A stretch of 64,000 nucleotides of DNA from positions 26,781-90,780 of the forward strand of contig NZ_WHOD01000100.1 of NCBI RefSeq assembly GCF_013141765.1, written 5' to 3'. Below, piece after piece: positions 33,330 through 41,470 of this stretch. The notes beneath the pieces are model-generated. The model saw only the letters and a program-made list of their open reading frames with translations. It was not told where the DNA came from and searched no databases. A program made the position numbers and the translations under genes. This DNA comes from Paenibacillus foliorum (GTDB taxonomy: Bacteria > Bacillota > Bacilli > Paenibacillales > NBRC-103111). How positions within the stretch are numbered: position 1 is the first letter of the stretch; each line of letters starts with the position of its first letter.

Positions 33330-34130
33330 ATGAATAAACATAGTGCTATTATTAAAAATAGTTGGAACCAATGGTCTGAAACATGGTATCAAAGATATAG
33401 AACTGATGCTGCAATCTCAAAAATAATTGAGTCTCCTGAATCAGCTTTTCATCATAAAACGTATTCCATGGTTAAAAAGGCATTGTCAAATGTGCATAAC
33501 AAACGAATTTGTGTTCCTTCAAGTGGTGACAACCATGCTGTATTCGCCTTTCATTTGATGGGGGCAAAAGTAACATCATGTGACATTTCTGAAAAACAGT
33601 TGGAAAACAGTTCTGAAATAGCACGTAAACATGGTTGGGATATTGAATTTATATGCGATGATACAATGGAGTTAAGCAAAATTAAAAGCGATGAATATGA
33701 TTTTGTATACACATCCAACGGTGTCCATGTATGGATCAATGATTTAAACTCCATGTACAACAATATCCATAGAATACTTAAAACCAATGGTTCGTATATC
33801 ATGATGGATATTCACCCTTTTATGCGTCCGTTCGGAATAAATGCTGCAAAGGAAATAAATGTAGTAAAGCCATATGATTCAACAGGGCCTTTCGGAGAGG
33901 TACCAACTTTTAAATGGCGTATACAAGATATAATGAATGCTATGATTTCATCAGGTTTAGACATTAAGCAAATTGAAGAAATGTTTGCAGAAGACGGTAC
34001 ATTTTGGGTTGATGAATCAAAAGATGATGTCGATACATTGTCAAAGCAAGAGCTTGATGAATTTTGCAATTGGCAATCCAACCCGTTGGCGGCTCTTCCT
34101 CAATGGCTATCGATACATGCGATTAAATAA
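33330..34130 (+). CDS. Class I SAM-dependent methyltransferase
   Basis: A 266-residue cytoplasmic protein. The SAM-binding core reads RICVPSSGDNHAVFAFHLMG then VTSCDISEKQLENS (acidic ribose-binding Asp), with DFVYTSNGVHVWINDLNSM as motif IV. The usual GxGxG is replaced by PSSGDNH, as in UbiE/MetW-like relatives in Firmicutes. Substrate unknown. ATG 33330 follows GGGGGG; codons upstream lack a ribosome site. Transcribed alone. Confidence 0.82.
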   Translation: MNKHSAIIKNSWNQWSETWYQRYRTDAAISKIIESPESAFHHKTYSMVKKALSNVHNKRICVPSSGDNHAVFAFHLMGAKVTSCDISEKQLENSSEIARKHGWDIEFICDDTMELSKIKSDEYDFVYTSNGVHVWINDLNSMYNNIHRILKTNGSYIMMDIHPFMRPFGINAAKEINVVKPYDSTGPFGEVPTFKWRIQDIMNAMISSGLDIKQIEEMFAEDGTFWVDESKDDVDTLSKQELDEFCNWQSNPLAALPQWLSIHAIK

Positions 34131-34257
34131 TCATGGTTTAACTAACGGATGCGAGAGGATTTGTTTAAGTGATACATAGCTATGATTTCAAAGATCAAGA
34201 AATTGAGCGGAAACGATAGCTATAAATGATTTGAGAGTATTCCACGGGGGGTTATAT

Positions 34258-34830
34258 ATGAAAACCTTTATTTACATGGTCAGACACGGAGAATCACCTA
34301 AAACAGATGGGAACGAGAGAACACGTGGGCTGACTGACAAGGGTAGATTAGATGCCCATATAATAACTGAATTATTGAAAGATGAGGGAATAGACACGTT
34401 CGTTTCAAGTCCATATGAAAGGGCAATTTTAACAATAGAGGAATTAGCCCGATCTTTAGGTAAAGAAGTTTTAGCTTTTGAAGATCTTAGAGAAATAGTT
34501 TTTTTAAGTGACGATAAGATATTGTCTGAACAGGAGTTGTATCCATCAGTAAAGAAGATGTTTTCTGACCCAGACTTTTCGTTGCCTGGAGGCGAATCTA
34601 TTACGATTTGTCAGAATCGTTCTATAGCTACATTGAAAAAAATTCTAAAGAAATATAAAGGGCAGAAAGTAGTAATTGGAACTCATGGGGCTGTTATGAC
34701 ATTAATGATGGGATACTTCGACAGTCAGTACGACCTGGATTTTTTACTAAAGACATCCAAACCCGATATCTACAGGATGGAATTCAATGAAGAAGTTTTA
34801 GTGGAAGCAAAGAGAATATGGAAGAGCTAA
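34258..34830 (+). CDS. Histidine phosphatase (phosphoglycerate mutase-like)
   Basis: A 190-residue enzyme. The catalytic RHG motif lies in IYMVRHGESPKTDGNERTRG near residue 9. The family arginine is in SSPYERAILTIEELA, and the second catalytic His in VVIGTHGAVMTLMMG near residue 140. Acid-phosphatase or mutase-type activity on a small phosphate ester is expected; sequence does not separate them. ATG 34258 has ACGGGGGG; an in-frame ATG at 34231 does not. Confidence 0.88.
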   Translation: MKTFIYMVRHGESPKTDGNERTRGLTDKGRLDAHIITELLKDEGIDTFVSSPYERAILTIEELARSLGKEVLAFEDLREIVFLSDDKILSEQELYPSVKKMFSDPDFSLPGGESITICQNRSIATLKKILKKYKGQKVVIGTHGAVMTLMMGYFDSQYDLDFLLKTSKPDIYRMEFNEEVLVEAKRIWKS

Positions 34831-34883
34831 TTTTGAATGCAATTCGTGTAGGCTGTGACTTCATATAATCTGGATTCCCGCAG

Positions 34884-34899
34884 AGGGCCTGACGGCCCT
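34884..34899. terminator. GC hairpin in intergenic region
   Basis: AGGGCC/GGCCCT with a TGAC loop lies between convergent genes, followed 12 bases later by TCTTTTTC. Possible weak terminator. Confidence 0.35.
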
Positions 34900-34940
34900 T
34901 GGTCGCTATATCTTTTTCTAACGTTGATGGAGACAATAGA

Positions 34941-35258
34941 CTAAGAGTTGAAACGGTCAAGTAGTTTCTGTTTGTGTGCAGTAAAAGCTTCGTCTAAAGA
35001 TATACCATACAAATCCGCTAATAATGCAATATTCCCCAAAACATCACCAATTTCCTCAATTAAATTATGTCTGAGTTGATCTTGAGATTGGGTAGATTCA
35101 TCAGGGCGATCTCTACCGATTTCATAAGACCGGACTGCTCGTGCGACCTCACCTGTTTCTTCCATAAGAAATCCAACCCTTATAAAAGGATTGTAGTCGG
35201 CCCAGCCTCTTTCTCCATAAAAATGTTTAATCCATTTTTGGACTTCATTCATTTCCAT
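34941..35258 (-). CDS. MazG-like nucleotide pyrophosphohydrolase
   Basis: A 105-residue all-alpha NTP-PPase. The metal-binding residues occur in GFLMEETGEVARAVRSYE (EExxE) and LIEEIGDVLGNIALLADLYG (ExxD). This is the length of single-domain MazG/RS21-C6-type house-cleaning enzymes that hydrolyse non-canonical NTPs to NMP and PPi. Start at 35258; the frame also offers Met3. It is alone on its strand. Confidence 0.88.
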   Translation of the reverse strand: MEMNEVQKWIKHFYGERGWADYNPFIRVGFLMEETGEVARAVRSYEIGRDRPDESTQSQDQLRHNLIEEIGDVLGNIALLADLYGISLDEAFTAHKQKLLDRFNS

Positions 35259-35352
35259 TTTATAGAACCCCTTACTCGCTAGTATGATTTACACTCAACA
35301 TATAGTATATTATTCAAAGAATATTATCAATATATAGATAGGTGATGAGAAT

Positions 35353-35931
35353 ATGAAATCAATATGCGTATTTGCCGGATCCAATTTAGGAGGGCATCAA
35401 GACTATCAAGTTAAAGCTGCTGAGCTTGGTAATTACATGGCGCAAAACAATTATCGATTAATTTATGGCGGATCTAAAATTGGTTTAATGGGTGAAATCG
35501 CTAACGCTGTCATGAATGGTGGAGGCGAAGTGATCGGAGTCATGCCTGAAGGATTGTTTAAAGGAGAAATGGTGCATAGAGAGTTGACTCAGTTAATAGA
35601 AGTAGAAAATATGCACGCGCGTAAAGCTAAAATGGGAGAGCTAGCTGATGGGTTTATTGCTTTACCCGGCGGCTTTGGGACTTATGAAGAGCTTTTCGAA
35701 GTTTTGTGCTGGTCACAAATCGGCATACATAATAAACCAGTCGGTATTCTCAATATAAGAAATTATTTTGATCCTTTAATAAATCTGATTAAAAATAGCA
35801 TCAATGAAGGCTTCTCCAATACTTCACACCTCAGTCTAATCAACGTTTCCAATGAACCTGTCGAGCTTATGAAAAAAATGGAATGCTATGTTCCTCAAAC
35901 ACTAGAACAAAAGTGGAAGCAACTTAGCTAA
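35353..35931 (+). CDS. LOG family protein (cytokinin riboside phosphoribohydrolase-like, YvdD-type)
   Basis: A 192-residue Rossmann-fold protein: CVFAGSNLGGHQDYQ, LIYGGSKIGLMGEIANAV, and the signature PGGFGTYEELFEVLCWSQ with the catalytic Glu and nucleotide-phosphate-binding GGxGT. The family releases ribose-5-phosphate from nucleoside monophosphates. ATG 35353 behind GGTGATGAG. Confidence 0.92.
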   Translation: MKSICVFAGSNLGGHQDYQVKAAELGNYMAQNNYRLIYGGSKIGLMGEIANAVMNGGGEVIGVMPEGLFKGEMVHRELTQLIEVENMHARKAKMGELADGFIALPGGFGTYEELFEVLCWSQIGIHNKPVGILNIRNYFDPLINLIKNSINEGFSNTSHLSLINVSNEPVELMKKMECYVPQTLEQKWKQLS

Positions 35932-36029
35932 TCGAAGCTTGGCTTGGTATCTTAACAAGTAACAGCTCTAGTTGATTACGATAATGAGAAACGATAGTGT
36001 GGGAGCTTACTTTAATGGAGGTTAGTTGT

Positions 36030-36545
36030 ATGAATGTTGTGGTTACGGGATATAACGATAACTGGAAACAAATGTTCAGAGAAGAAGCTCAAAAAATTAA
36101 AAACATTTTTGGTGATGAGTTAATTGACATTCATCATATTGGAAGCACTTCTGTTCCTGGGTTAATAGCCAAACCAGTCATTGATATCATGCCAGTAGTA
36201 AAAGATATTGAAAAAATTGATTCATATAATGAACAAATGATAGGGCTTGACTATGAATGTATGGGGGAGTTCGGTTTAAAAGGAAGAAGATATTTCAGAA
36301 AAGGCGGGGATAATAGAACACATCAAGTACATGTATTTCAGGTGGAGAACAAGGAAGATATTAATCGCCATTTGGCTGTACGAGACTATCTTCGAACACA
36401 TTCGGAGGAAGCAATACAATATGGAAATTTAAAAGAAAGCCTTGCAAAACAATTCCCGAATGACATAGAAGCTTATATGAACGGTAAAGATACGTTTGTT
36501 AAAGAACTGGAAAGAATAGCACTAGATTGGTATAGGAATAACTAG
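36030..36545 (+). CDS. GrpB family protein (nucleotidyltransferase fold)
   Basis: A 171-residue protein. The GrpB hallmark HHIGSTSVPGLIAKPVIDIM is at about residues 32-51. It contains the GS and D-x-D-like residues of minimal nucleotidyltransferases, and is followed by RRYFRKGGDNRTHQVHVFQ. Some members are fused to CoaE; biochemical function is poorly defined. ATG 36030 is used because GGAGG lies at 36017-36021. Confidence 0.88.
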   Translation: MNVVVTGYNDNWKQMFREEAQKIKNIFGDELIDIHHIGSTSVPGLIAKPVIDIMPVVKDIEKIDSYNEQMIGLDYECMGEFGLKGRRYFRKGGDNRTHQVHVFQVENKEDINRHLAVRDYLRTHSEEAIQYGNLKESLAKQFPNDIEAYMNGKDTFVKELERIALDWYRNN

Positions 36546-36598
36546 CTAAATAGGATCCAATAAGAGCAGATGCTCGTTTTCATTGAAGGGGGATTTGT

Positions 36599-36673
36599 AT
36601 GAGTAAAATCGGATTAATTGGAGATTTTAACATAGAAGTTATAGCACATGAGGGTCTAAAAATGAAGCTTTAA
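36599..36673 (+). pseudogene. N-terminal remnant of a CTP-synthase-like glutamine amidotransferase
   Basis: A 24-codon frame with a good GAAGGGGG ribosome site encodes SKIGLIGDFNIEVIAHEG then stops. This matches the opening of the CTP-synthase C-terminal-related amidotransferase family (KIGLIGDYNPxVxAH), whose members are over 200 residues. The rest of the gene is absent, and the next gene starts 34 bases later, consistent with a deletion. Confidence 0.6.
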
Positions 36674-36707
36674 TTATATACAAAATTAAAAGAAAGGAGA
36701 ATGGCAA

Positions 36708-37085
36708 ATGATTAATAAAGTCGGTCAAATTATGTTATATGTGAATGATCAAGATGAGTCATTGAAATTTTGGACAGAAAAAGCAGGGTTTAGCTTAGTT
36801 GCTGAGGAAAATAACGGGCAAATGAGATGGATTGAAATTGCTCCAGCAAACGAAGTACAAACGAGTATTGTGCTCCACGATAAGCAACTAATTGCTAAAA
36901 TGCAGCCTGAATTAAATCTCAATACACCTTCGTTATTGTTTTTCTCGGAAGACCTCGATAGCTTATATAAAGACTTTATGGACAAGAGTATCACAGTCGG
37001 AGATCTTGTAAATATGCCTACTGGAAGAGTATTCAACTTTGCTGATAATGAAGGAAATTACTTTGCGGTCATGGAAAAAAAGTAA
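36708..37085 (+). CDS. Single-domain VOC family protein
   Basis: A 125-residue glyoxalase/bleomycin-resistance-fold protein: KVGQIMLYVNDQDESLKFWTEKAGF, with the metal Glu or its equivalent in MRWIEIAP and the closing FADNEGNYFAVME. The first ligand position is Gln5 rather than His, as in many YurT/PhnB-like homologues. Function unknown. Ribosome site AAAGGAG. Confidence 0.85.
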   Translation: MINKVGQIMLYVNDQDESLKFWTEKAGFSLVAEENNGQMRWIEIAPANEVQTSIVLHDKQLIAKMQPELNLNTPSLLFFSEDLDSLYKDFMDKSITVGDLVNMPTGRVFNFADNEGNYFAVMEKK

Positions 37086-37104
37086 TCACAAAATTTTTCT
37101 TAAT

Positions 37105-37140
37105 CAAAACAGCCGCCGGCTCTCAAAGCCAGGCGGCCGT
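37105..37140 (-). terminator. Terminator of the SRPBCC/ArsR operon
   Basis: On the minus strand, GGCCGCCTGGCT and AGCCGGCGGCT form a GC-rich stem around TTTGAG, followed by GTTTTGATT. It lies just after the SRPBCC stop. Confidence 0.65.
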
Positions 37141-37151
37141 CCCATATTTGC

Positions 37152-37667
37152 TTACTTGACCTCCGTCAGAATGTCTTCCAGACGATCCCAAGTTTCGGTG
37201 ATGCCCTGCATCATGCCCATGTCCATGACGGTCTTGAGGGCCTCAGCGGACACATACTCAGCACGGCTGACCAGTTTCGTCTTGCCGCCCATATCGATAA
37301 ATTCCATCGTGATCTCGGTCGACGGCATGGTATCGTTCGTATTGCCTTCGGCATCCGAGAAATAATCGGTGTAGATAATCGTCTCCGGCTCGACAATTTC
37401 CTTATAAACGCCTTTGCCCCAAGACTCCATGCCGTAAAATTGACCTTGGTCCTTATCGACGCACTTCATGCAGTAGTGCCAAACGCCTCCCGGCTGGAAA
37501 TCGACGGTGCAAACCGGAAGCTCCCAGCCTCTCGGCCCCCACCAACGCTTGAGATGTTCAGGCTCTTTAAACATCTTAAACACGAGATCGCGCGGCGCGT
37601 TGAAAACTCGCTCCAGCACCAGCACTCGATCGTTCTCTACTCTCGAAACCATTGTGTTGTTTGACAT
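37152..37667 (-). CDS. SRPBCC (AHSA1-like) domain protein
   Basis: A 171-residue START/AHA1-fold protein: LVLERVFNAPRDLVFKMFKEPEHLKRWWGPRGW, VCTVDFQPGGVWHYCM, and FIDMGGKTKLVSRAEY. In Firmicutes such proteins almost always follow an ArsR-type repressor, as here (30-base gap). They are proposed to bind small hydrophobic ligands. Exact role unknown. Start at 37667 after AGGAGG. Confidence 0.9.
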   Translation of the reverse strand: MSNNTMVSRVENDRVLVLERVFNAPRDLVFKMFKEPEHLKRWWGPRGWELPVCTVDFQPGGVWHYCMKCVDKDQGQFYGMESWGKGVYKEIVEPETIIYTDYFSDAEGNTNDTMPSTEITMEFIDMGGKTKLVSRAEYVSAEALKTVMDMGMMQGITETWDRLEDILTEVK

Positions 37668-37697
37668 TGTAATTCCTCCTCATCGATTTGAATGATC

Positions 37698-38042
37698 TTA
37701 TGATTTTTCCTTGTTTTGCAGTTCCCGCAAATAGTCTTCCAGATTGTCGAATCTGTCTTCCATGACGCGTTGGAAGGACTTCACCCAAGAATCTAGCGCT
37801 TGGAAGGGCTCAGGCCGGAGCTTGTAGATCCGGCGGTTGGCTTCGGCCTTCACTTCCAAAATCCCTTTGTCGCTAAGCACCTTCAAATGCTTCGAGGCTT
37901 GGGGCTGGCGAAGTCCTAGCCGGTCGGCAATTTCCCCCACGGTCAGGGGGCCGTCGCGCAAGAGTTCGACGATATCCATACGATTCGGCTCGGCCAAAGC
38001 GCTCAGCATCGTCATGTCTCTGCCCGGATTCTTCCCTGACAT
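37698..38042 (-). CDS. ArsR-family transcriptional regulator
   Basis: A 114-residue winged helix: ALAEPNRMDIVELLRDGPLT, the HTH VGEIADRLGLRQPQASKHLKVLSDKGIL, and the wing EAEANRRIYKLRPEPF-like segment. No metal-binding Cys pair is present. It forms an operon with the SRPBCC gene. The ATG at 38042 is preferred because GAGGTGAG lies just upstream; an ATG at 38096 would add 18 residues lacking family support. Confidence 0.88.
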   Translation of the reverse strand: MSGKNPGRDMTMLSALAEPNRMDIVELLRDGPLTVGEIADRLGLRQPQASKHLKVLSDKGILEVKAEANRRIYKLRPEPFQALDSWVKSFQRVMEDRFDNLEDYLRELQNKEKS

Positions 38043-38332
38043 GTCGCTCACCTCGTTAAGTGATGGTCTCTTGTATAATCTCATCTCCTTCATCACTAGG
38101 GTTATCTTCCTGTTGATTTAAATATACACCATAAGGAATATTCCTGTAAAGGAATATTTAATAAAGTAGAACACATTCGCTCCGAACGGCAGGATAGTTG
38201 AGTAAAAAAAATCTCTACCAACATTAGGATTATTTTGATGATACAATCGATAATATTAATTCGGGTGGTGAAGAGTTTGAAAGATGATGTCCATTTATAT
38301 AATCACGCACGTTGGGAAGGGAGTATGCTCAA

Positions 38333-38815
38333 ATGAACATTCGACTTATTACATGTAATGATACAGAGGATGTTATAAACATTATGATGGAGCATCGGAT
38401 ACAATTTCCCAAGTTCATAATAGAAAAATATCCGTCCAGATGGAATGAGTTCTTTAAGAGTGAAAATGATAAAATTGGATTTTATGTTGCTTGTGACGAT
38501 GGTGAGAGCGATGCAATCATTGGTCATGCAGGATATATATTTAACGATGAGGTAGGCCTTTATGAAATAGTTGGAGTAGCAGTAAAAAAGGATTTACAGC
38601 GTCAAGGTATAGGTAAGGAGTTAATCAGCACTATTTGCAACAGAATTAAAAAGATGCAGCAAAGTAAGATTATTCTCTACACATTAGGTCATGAAAAGAA
38701 TGAGACTACATTAAGATTTTATCGTAATATAGGCTTCGACATGGTAGCCCAGGAAACAGATTTTTTTAGAAGTGGGTACAATAGAGTTACGTTTATTAAG
38801 GACCTGAACCTTTGA
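38333..38815 (+). CDS. GNAT family N-acetyltransferase
   Basis: A 160-residue acetyltransferase. The acetyl-CoA motif is GVAVKKDLQRQGIGKELISTI (V/I-x-x-x-x-R/Q-x-x-G-x-G/A), then IILYTLGHEKNETTLRFYRNIGFDMV. The acceptor is unknown. ATG 38333 follows GAAGGGAG at 38316; a TTG at 38312 overlaps that site. Confidence 0.88.
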   Translation: MNIRLITCNDTEDVINIMMEHRIQFPKFIIEKYPSRWNEFFKSENDKIGFYVACDDGESDAIIGHAGYIFNDEVGLYEIVGVAVKKDLQRQGIGKELISTICNRIKKMQQSKIILYTLGHEKNETTLRFYRNIGFDMVAQETDFFRSGYNRVTFIKDLNL

Positions 38816-38817
38816 GA

Positions 38818-39021
38818 TTAATAGTTGTTTTTCTTATCGGACCGTCGGCTAATGTAACTTAAACTTATTGGCTTTTGAATCTCCGCATAGTTATCATCGA
38901 TATCAGAACGGATCGATTTCAAGAGATGGAGCGCATAGCTCCTCTCATTAAGATCCGGAATCAATTGGACTAAATCCTCTAACACCTTTAATCTGGTTTG
39001 TGTAACGAATTTCATTCTCAA
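38818..39021 (-). CDS. Small hypothetical protein
   Basis: A 67-codon frame converging on the GNAT gene: KFVTQTRLKVLEDLVQLIPD, then LNERSYALHLLKSIRSDIDD. Mostly amphipathic helices; no known motif. A ribosome site AAAGGGGCC precedes TTG 39021 or, better spaced, ATG 39015. Real but unassigned, or a remnant. Confidence 0.45.
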   Translation of the reverse strand: MRMKFVTQTRLKVLEDLVQLIPDLNERSYALHLLKSIRSDIDDNYAEIQKPISLSYISRRSDKKNNY

Positions 39022-39084
39022 GGCCCCTTTGCTTAATACTATATCCTATAAAATTCGTCTTAATAAGCTGATTTCTGTCGAATA

Positions 39085-39240
39085 AATGCATTTCCTTTTA
39101 TTGCAGATGTATTTGTGGAACCACAATTTAGAAGTCAGGGTTTAGCTAAAACATTGACTAATGCTACTTTGGATTGGTTTGCAGAAAGAAATATCCGATT
39201 ATTTAGACTTGTGGCAAGTGATGGGGCTAGACCATTAGAA
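39085..39240 (+). pseudogene. C-terminal remnant of a GNAT acetyltransferase
   Basis: The frame encodes AFPFIADVFVEPQFRSQGLA then KTLTNATLDWFAERNIRLF and VASDGARPL, the acetyl-CoA-binding part of a GNAT enzyme. No N-terminal domain precedes it. It runs in frame, without a stop, straight into MerR-like sequence at about 39241. It is distinct from the intact GNAT at 38333. Confidence 0.7.
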
Positions 39241-39596
39241 ATTCTGCAGCAGTGCGGCACGACTGAAGATACACTTCGATATTATGAAAAGATTGGGCTG
39301 CTCTCTCAAGTTCAAAGAAAGCAAAATAAGCACCGTATATATAGCGACACTGACAAAGAAATGCTACTACTGATCAAATGTCTAAAAAAAACCGGGATGT
39401 CTCTTGAGGAAATCCGTCCCTTTTTGGAATTTTTTAAAGAAAGAAAATGGAAATGGACGGGGAAATGGAAGAACTGCTACGCAGCTATTAAGATAAAATC
39501 AAACGGCAACAAAGGGAGTTACAGCAAGTCTGGGATATGATCGAACACAAGCTTCAAAGCGGAGAGCCTTTTGGTGTCAGTCCATCTTCTGTTTAA
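39241..39596 (+). pseudogene. Decayed MerR-family regulator fused behind the GNAT remnant
   Basis: From about 39241 the frame gives LQQCGTTEDTLRYYEKIGLL and RIYSDTDKEMLLLIKCLKKT, an almost complete MerR DNA-binding domain lacking only its first residues. Around 39440 the frame is lost (Lys/Trp-rich nonsense to a TGA at 39540). The true continuation is found in another frame as MEELLRSY, a TAA, then DKIKRQQRELQQVWDMIEHK to a stop at 39596. One frameshift, one nonsense and an N-terminal truncation make it a pseudogene. A hybrid GNAT-MerR peptide could still be made but would have no own start signal. Confidence 0.75.
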
Positions 39597-39641
39597 AGGC
39601 GGAAGTCTTAGGCTGCTACTAATAAATTTTGTTTCTTGGGG

Positions 39642-39672
39642 TTGACCTGGTGCTAAGACAAGGTTGTACGAT
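39642..39672 (+). promoter_or_regulatory. MerR-type promoter with operator in a 19-bp spacer
   Basis: TTGACC (39642-39647) and TACGAT (39667-39672) are separated by 19 bases. The spacer and -35 carry the quasi-dyad ACCTGGTGCTAAGACAAGGT, the geometry of promoters activated by MerR-family proteins. It points at the broken gene starting at 39747 and matches the adjacent broken MerR. Confidence 0.6.
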
Positions 39673-39746
39673 AATACTTGCCGCTCAACAAACCGGCTGG
39701 CGATTCGGAAAGAATCGGCATCATTAAACCATAAAGGAGCTTGATT

Positions 39747-39979
39747 TATGAATAACAGGTGATGACTTTGACCTTTTAGTAGGAAGTTCAACTAACTGGG
39801 AACACGATAGCGTAATAAACACATCTGAACTGAAAAATAAAGTATTAGACTGGCAGCGGCATTACGCAGGATTACAAAGAAAGAACGAAGTACCGATTAC
39901 CCGTTATTTAAGGGCACTGACCCGCACATTAAACTTGATCGGCCTCCACGCCTTGGACAGGCATAACGAAGGAAGGTAA
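39747..39979 (+). pseudogene. Frameshifted fragment of an unrecognised gene
   Basis: ATG 39747 with an excellent AAAGGAG encodes MNNR and then TGA. One base later an open frame continues as DDFDLLVGSSTNWEHDSVIN, then DWQRHYAGLQRKNEVPITRY, ending at a TAA at 39977. The composition is protein-like but I recognise no family. It was probably the target gene of the MerR-type promoter, now frameshifted and truncated. Confidence 0.5.
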
Positions 39980-40231
39980 GGGCATGGACCCGTTGAGATA
40001 TGGGAGGTGAAAAAGCGAAATCTGGATACCGGTCACGGAAAAAGCAGTAACGATTCTTTGGGTTATGAAAGCGGCAATTGCGGGAGAACGCTTCGTCATC
40101 ACTCATCTGTACCGGTACAGGTTGTCTAAATTCGGATTGAATAACGGTTTCCCGTCGACTATGCTTGAATCTATAACCGGCCGGCTTAGTCAGTAAGGAA
40201 CAAACCGAAACGAAAGGCAGTTGATGTCTAG
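39980..40231 (+). other. Region with an unassigned gene fragment
   Basis: A stop-free frame from 40011 to a TAA at 40194-40196 (61 codons) reads KSEIWIPVTEKAVTILWVMK, then ERFVITHLYRYRLSKFGLNN, without a usable start. EIWIPV resembles the end of AraC-type effector-binding domains, but the match is short. Probably another gene remnant. Confidence 0.35.
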
Positions 40232-41104
40232 ATGATGCAATTGACGAACGAAGAAATCAAGGCGTATTTGCGCCGATTAGACATAGATGACGTTAGCCCA
40301 CCTACCAAAGACTATCTATTTGAGCTTCATCGATCCCATATTCAGAACGTGCCATGGGAAACGGTGGATATCGTTGCCGGAAGACCGGCGTCCATCGACG
40401 AAAGACAATCGGTACGGCTTATACTCGATGGGCGCAGCGGGTATTGTTTTCATCTCAATGGCGCGTTTAGCTCGCTTCTCGCCTCACTAGGGTATAAGAT
40501 TTTCCGGCATAGAGCCGGCGTTCAGCCACTGGGTGAACAGCCAAGGGTAAACTCTTTCCACCTTGGGTTAACGGTCAGCTTGGAGAACGAGGAAGGCAGG
40601 GAAGAGAGATGGATAGTTGATGCCGGTCTCGGGGATATGCCGTATGAACCACTGCCCCTACAAGCGGGAGCTTACAGTCAAGGTCCATTTGCGTATACGG
40701 TCATTGAGTCTGAGGTCGCAGAAAAAGGATGGCGGATGGTGCATGACCCGAACGCTACGATCATCGGAGTGGATGTAGCTCCCGAAATCGTGCATGATTT
40801 AAAAACGTTCGAGCCGCAGCACGAGCATTACAGCCGGTCGGCGGATTCACCGTGGATCAATCTGTTTCTCGTTCGGCAGAGGCATGCTTCGGGAAGCAAC
40901 GAGCTTAGAGGCTGCGTGTGGAGCAAGAGAGACTTTCACGGCATCGAGAAGACGGAGCTTCAGTCCAAGTCGCAATGGCTTGAAGTGCTAGGAGATATTT
41001 TTGGCGAGCACCTCGTAAACTACAGCAGACAAGATCGGGAAGAGCTGTGGAAGAAAGTGCGGAACATTCATGAGCAATGGAAGAGAACGAAATCATCTAA
41101 TTAA
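40232..41104 (+). CDS. Arylamine N-acetyltransferase (NAT)
   Basis: A 290-residue acetyl-CoA:arylamine N-acetyltransferase. The Cys-His-Asp triad is visible: Cys72 in RSGYCFHLNGAFSSLL, His in VNSFHLGLTV near residue 110, Asp in WIVDAGLGDMPYEP near 131. Typical length is about 270-290. It acetylates aromatic amines or hydrazines. Two ATGs in tandem (40232, 40235); the ribosome site is weak (AAAGGCAG). Higher G+C than the surrounding remnants. Confidence 0.92.
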   Translation: MMQLTNEEIKAYLRRLDIDDVSPPTKDYLFELHRSHIQNVPWETVDIVAGRPASIDERQSVRLILDGRSGYCFHLNGAFSSLLASLGYKIFRHRAGVQPLGEQPRVNSFHLGLTVSLENEEGREERWIVDAGLGDMPYEPLPLQAGAYSQGPFAYTVIESEVAEKGWRMVHDPNATIIGVDVAPEIVHDLKTFEPQHEHYSRSADSPWINLFLVRQRHASGSNELRGCVWSKRDFHGIEKTELQSKSQWLEVLGDIFGEHLVNYSRQDREELWKKVRNIHEQWKRTKSSN

Positions 41105-41210
41105 AAAACCACCTGTATATATAACCAAGAATGGTACTGGAGATATGGTGATTATGAGTATCGAAGAGTATGAGCGGCAGCAAGCTTTAATAGGACTATA
41201 CACCCAATGA
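41103..41210 (+). pseudogene. C-terminal remnant of a Phd/YefM antitoxin
   Basis: Immediately after the NAT stop, a frame ending at TGA 41208-41210 reads KKPPVYITKNGTGDMVIMSI then EEYERQQALIGLYTQ. KxPVxITKNGxGDMVxMSxEEYE is the conserved core and helix of Phd/YefM antitoxins. The N-terminal DNA-binding half is missing, and no RelE/Doc-type toxin gene is nearby. Confidence 0.75.
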
Positions 41211-41470
41211 TTACACAAGGAAATCGCAACAAGAAGATGAATTTGAGTTCAATAAAGATGCGTGGATGTATGTTTGTAAAGCTGGACATATGGCGATTCG
41301 CCATCGCGAACAGTGAAGCAAAAAATAGTGAGCTAAAACACAGACACGGGTATGATCTAGGGTCTTGGTGGTACGGAGATGCAAGTGGCAATGGCTGTAT
41401 TCACTGTCAACCTCAAAAGAATATTGACGCTAGTGAAGTAGAAAGCATGAAGAAAACCATAAAATAAAGG
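41211..41470 (+). pseudogene. Fragments of an IS1182-like transposase
   Basis: Two short matches in different frames: FNKDAWMYVCKAGHMAIRHR at about 41250-41310, the Cys/His segment upstream of the catalytic C-terminal part, and GLGGTEMQVAMAVFTVNLKR at about 41368-41427, the usual C-terminal helix. The intervening transposase body is absent and stops interrupt both. An 86-codon frame over the region (41207-41467) is an artefact of these shifts. Confidence 0.6.

Noticed and set aside
41207..41467. 86-codon plus-strand frame with Cys and Trp clusters
   Set aside because: It overlaps two out-of-frame transposase matches. It exists only because of frameshifts and stops in the old transposase.
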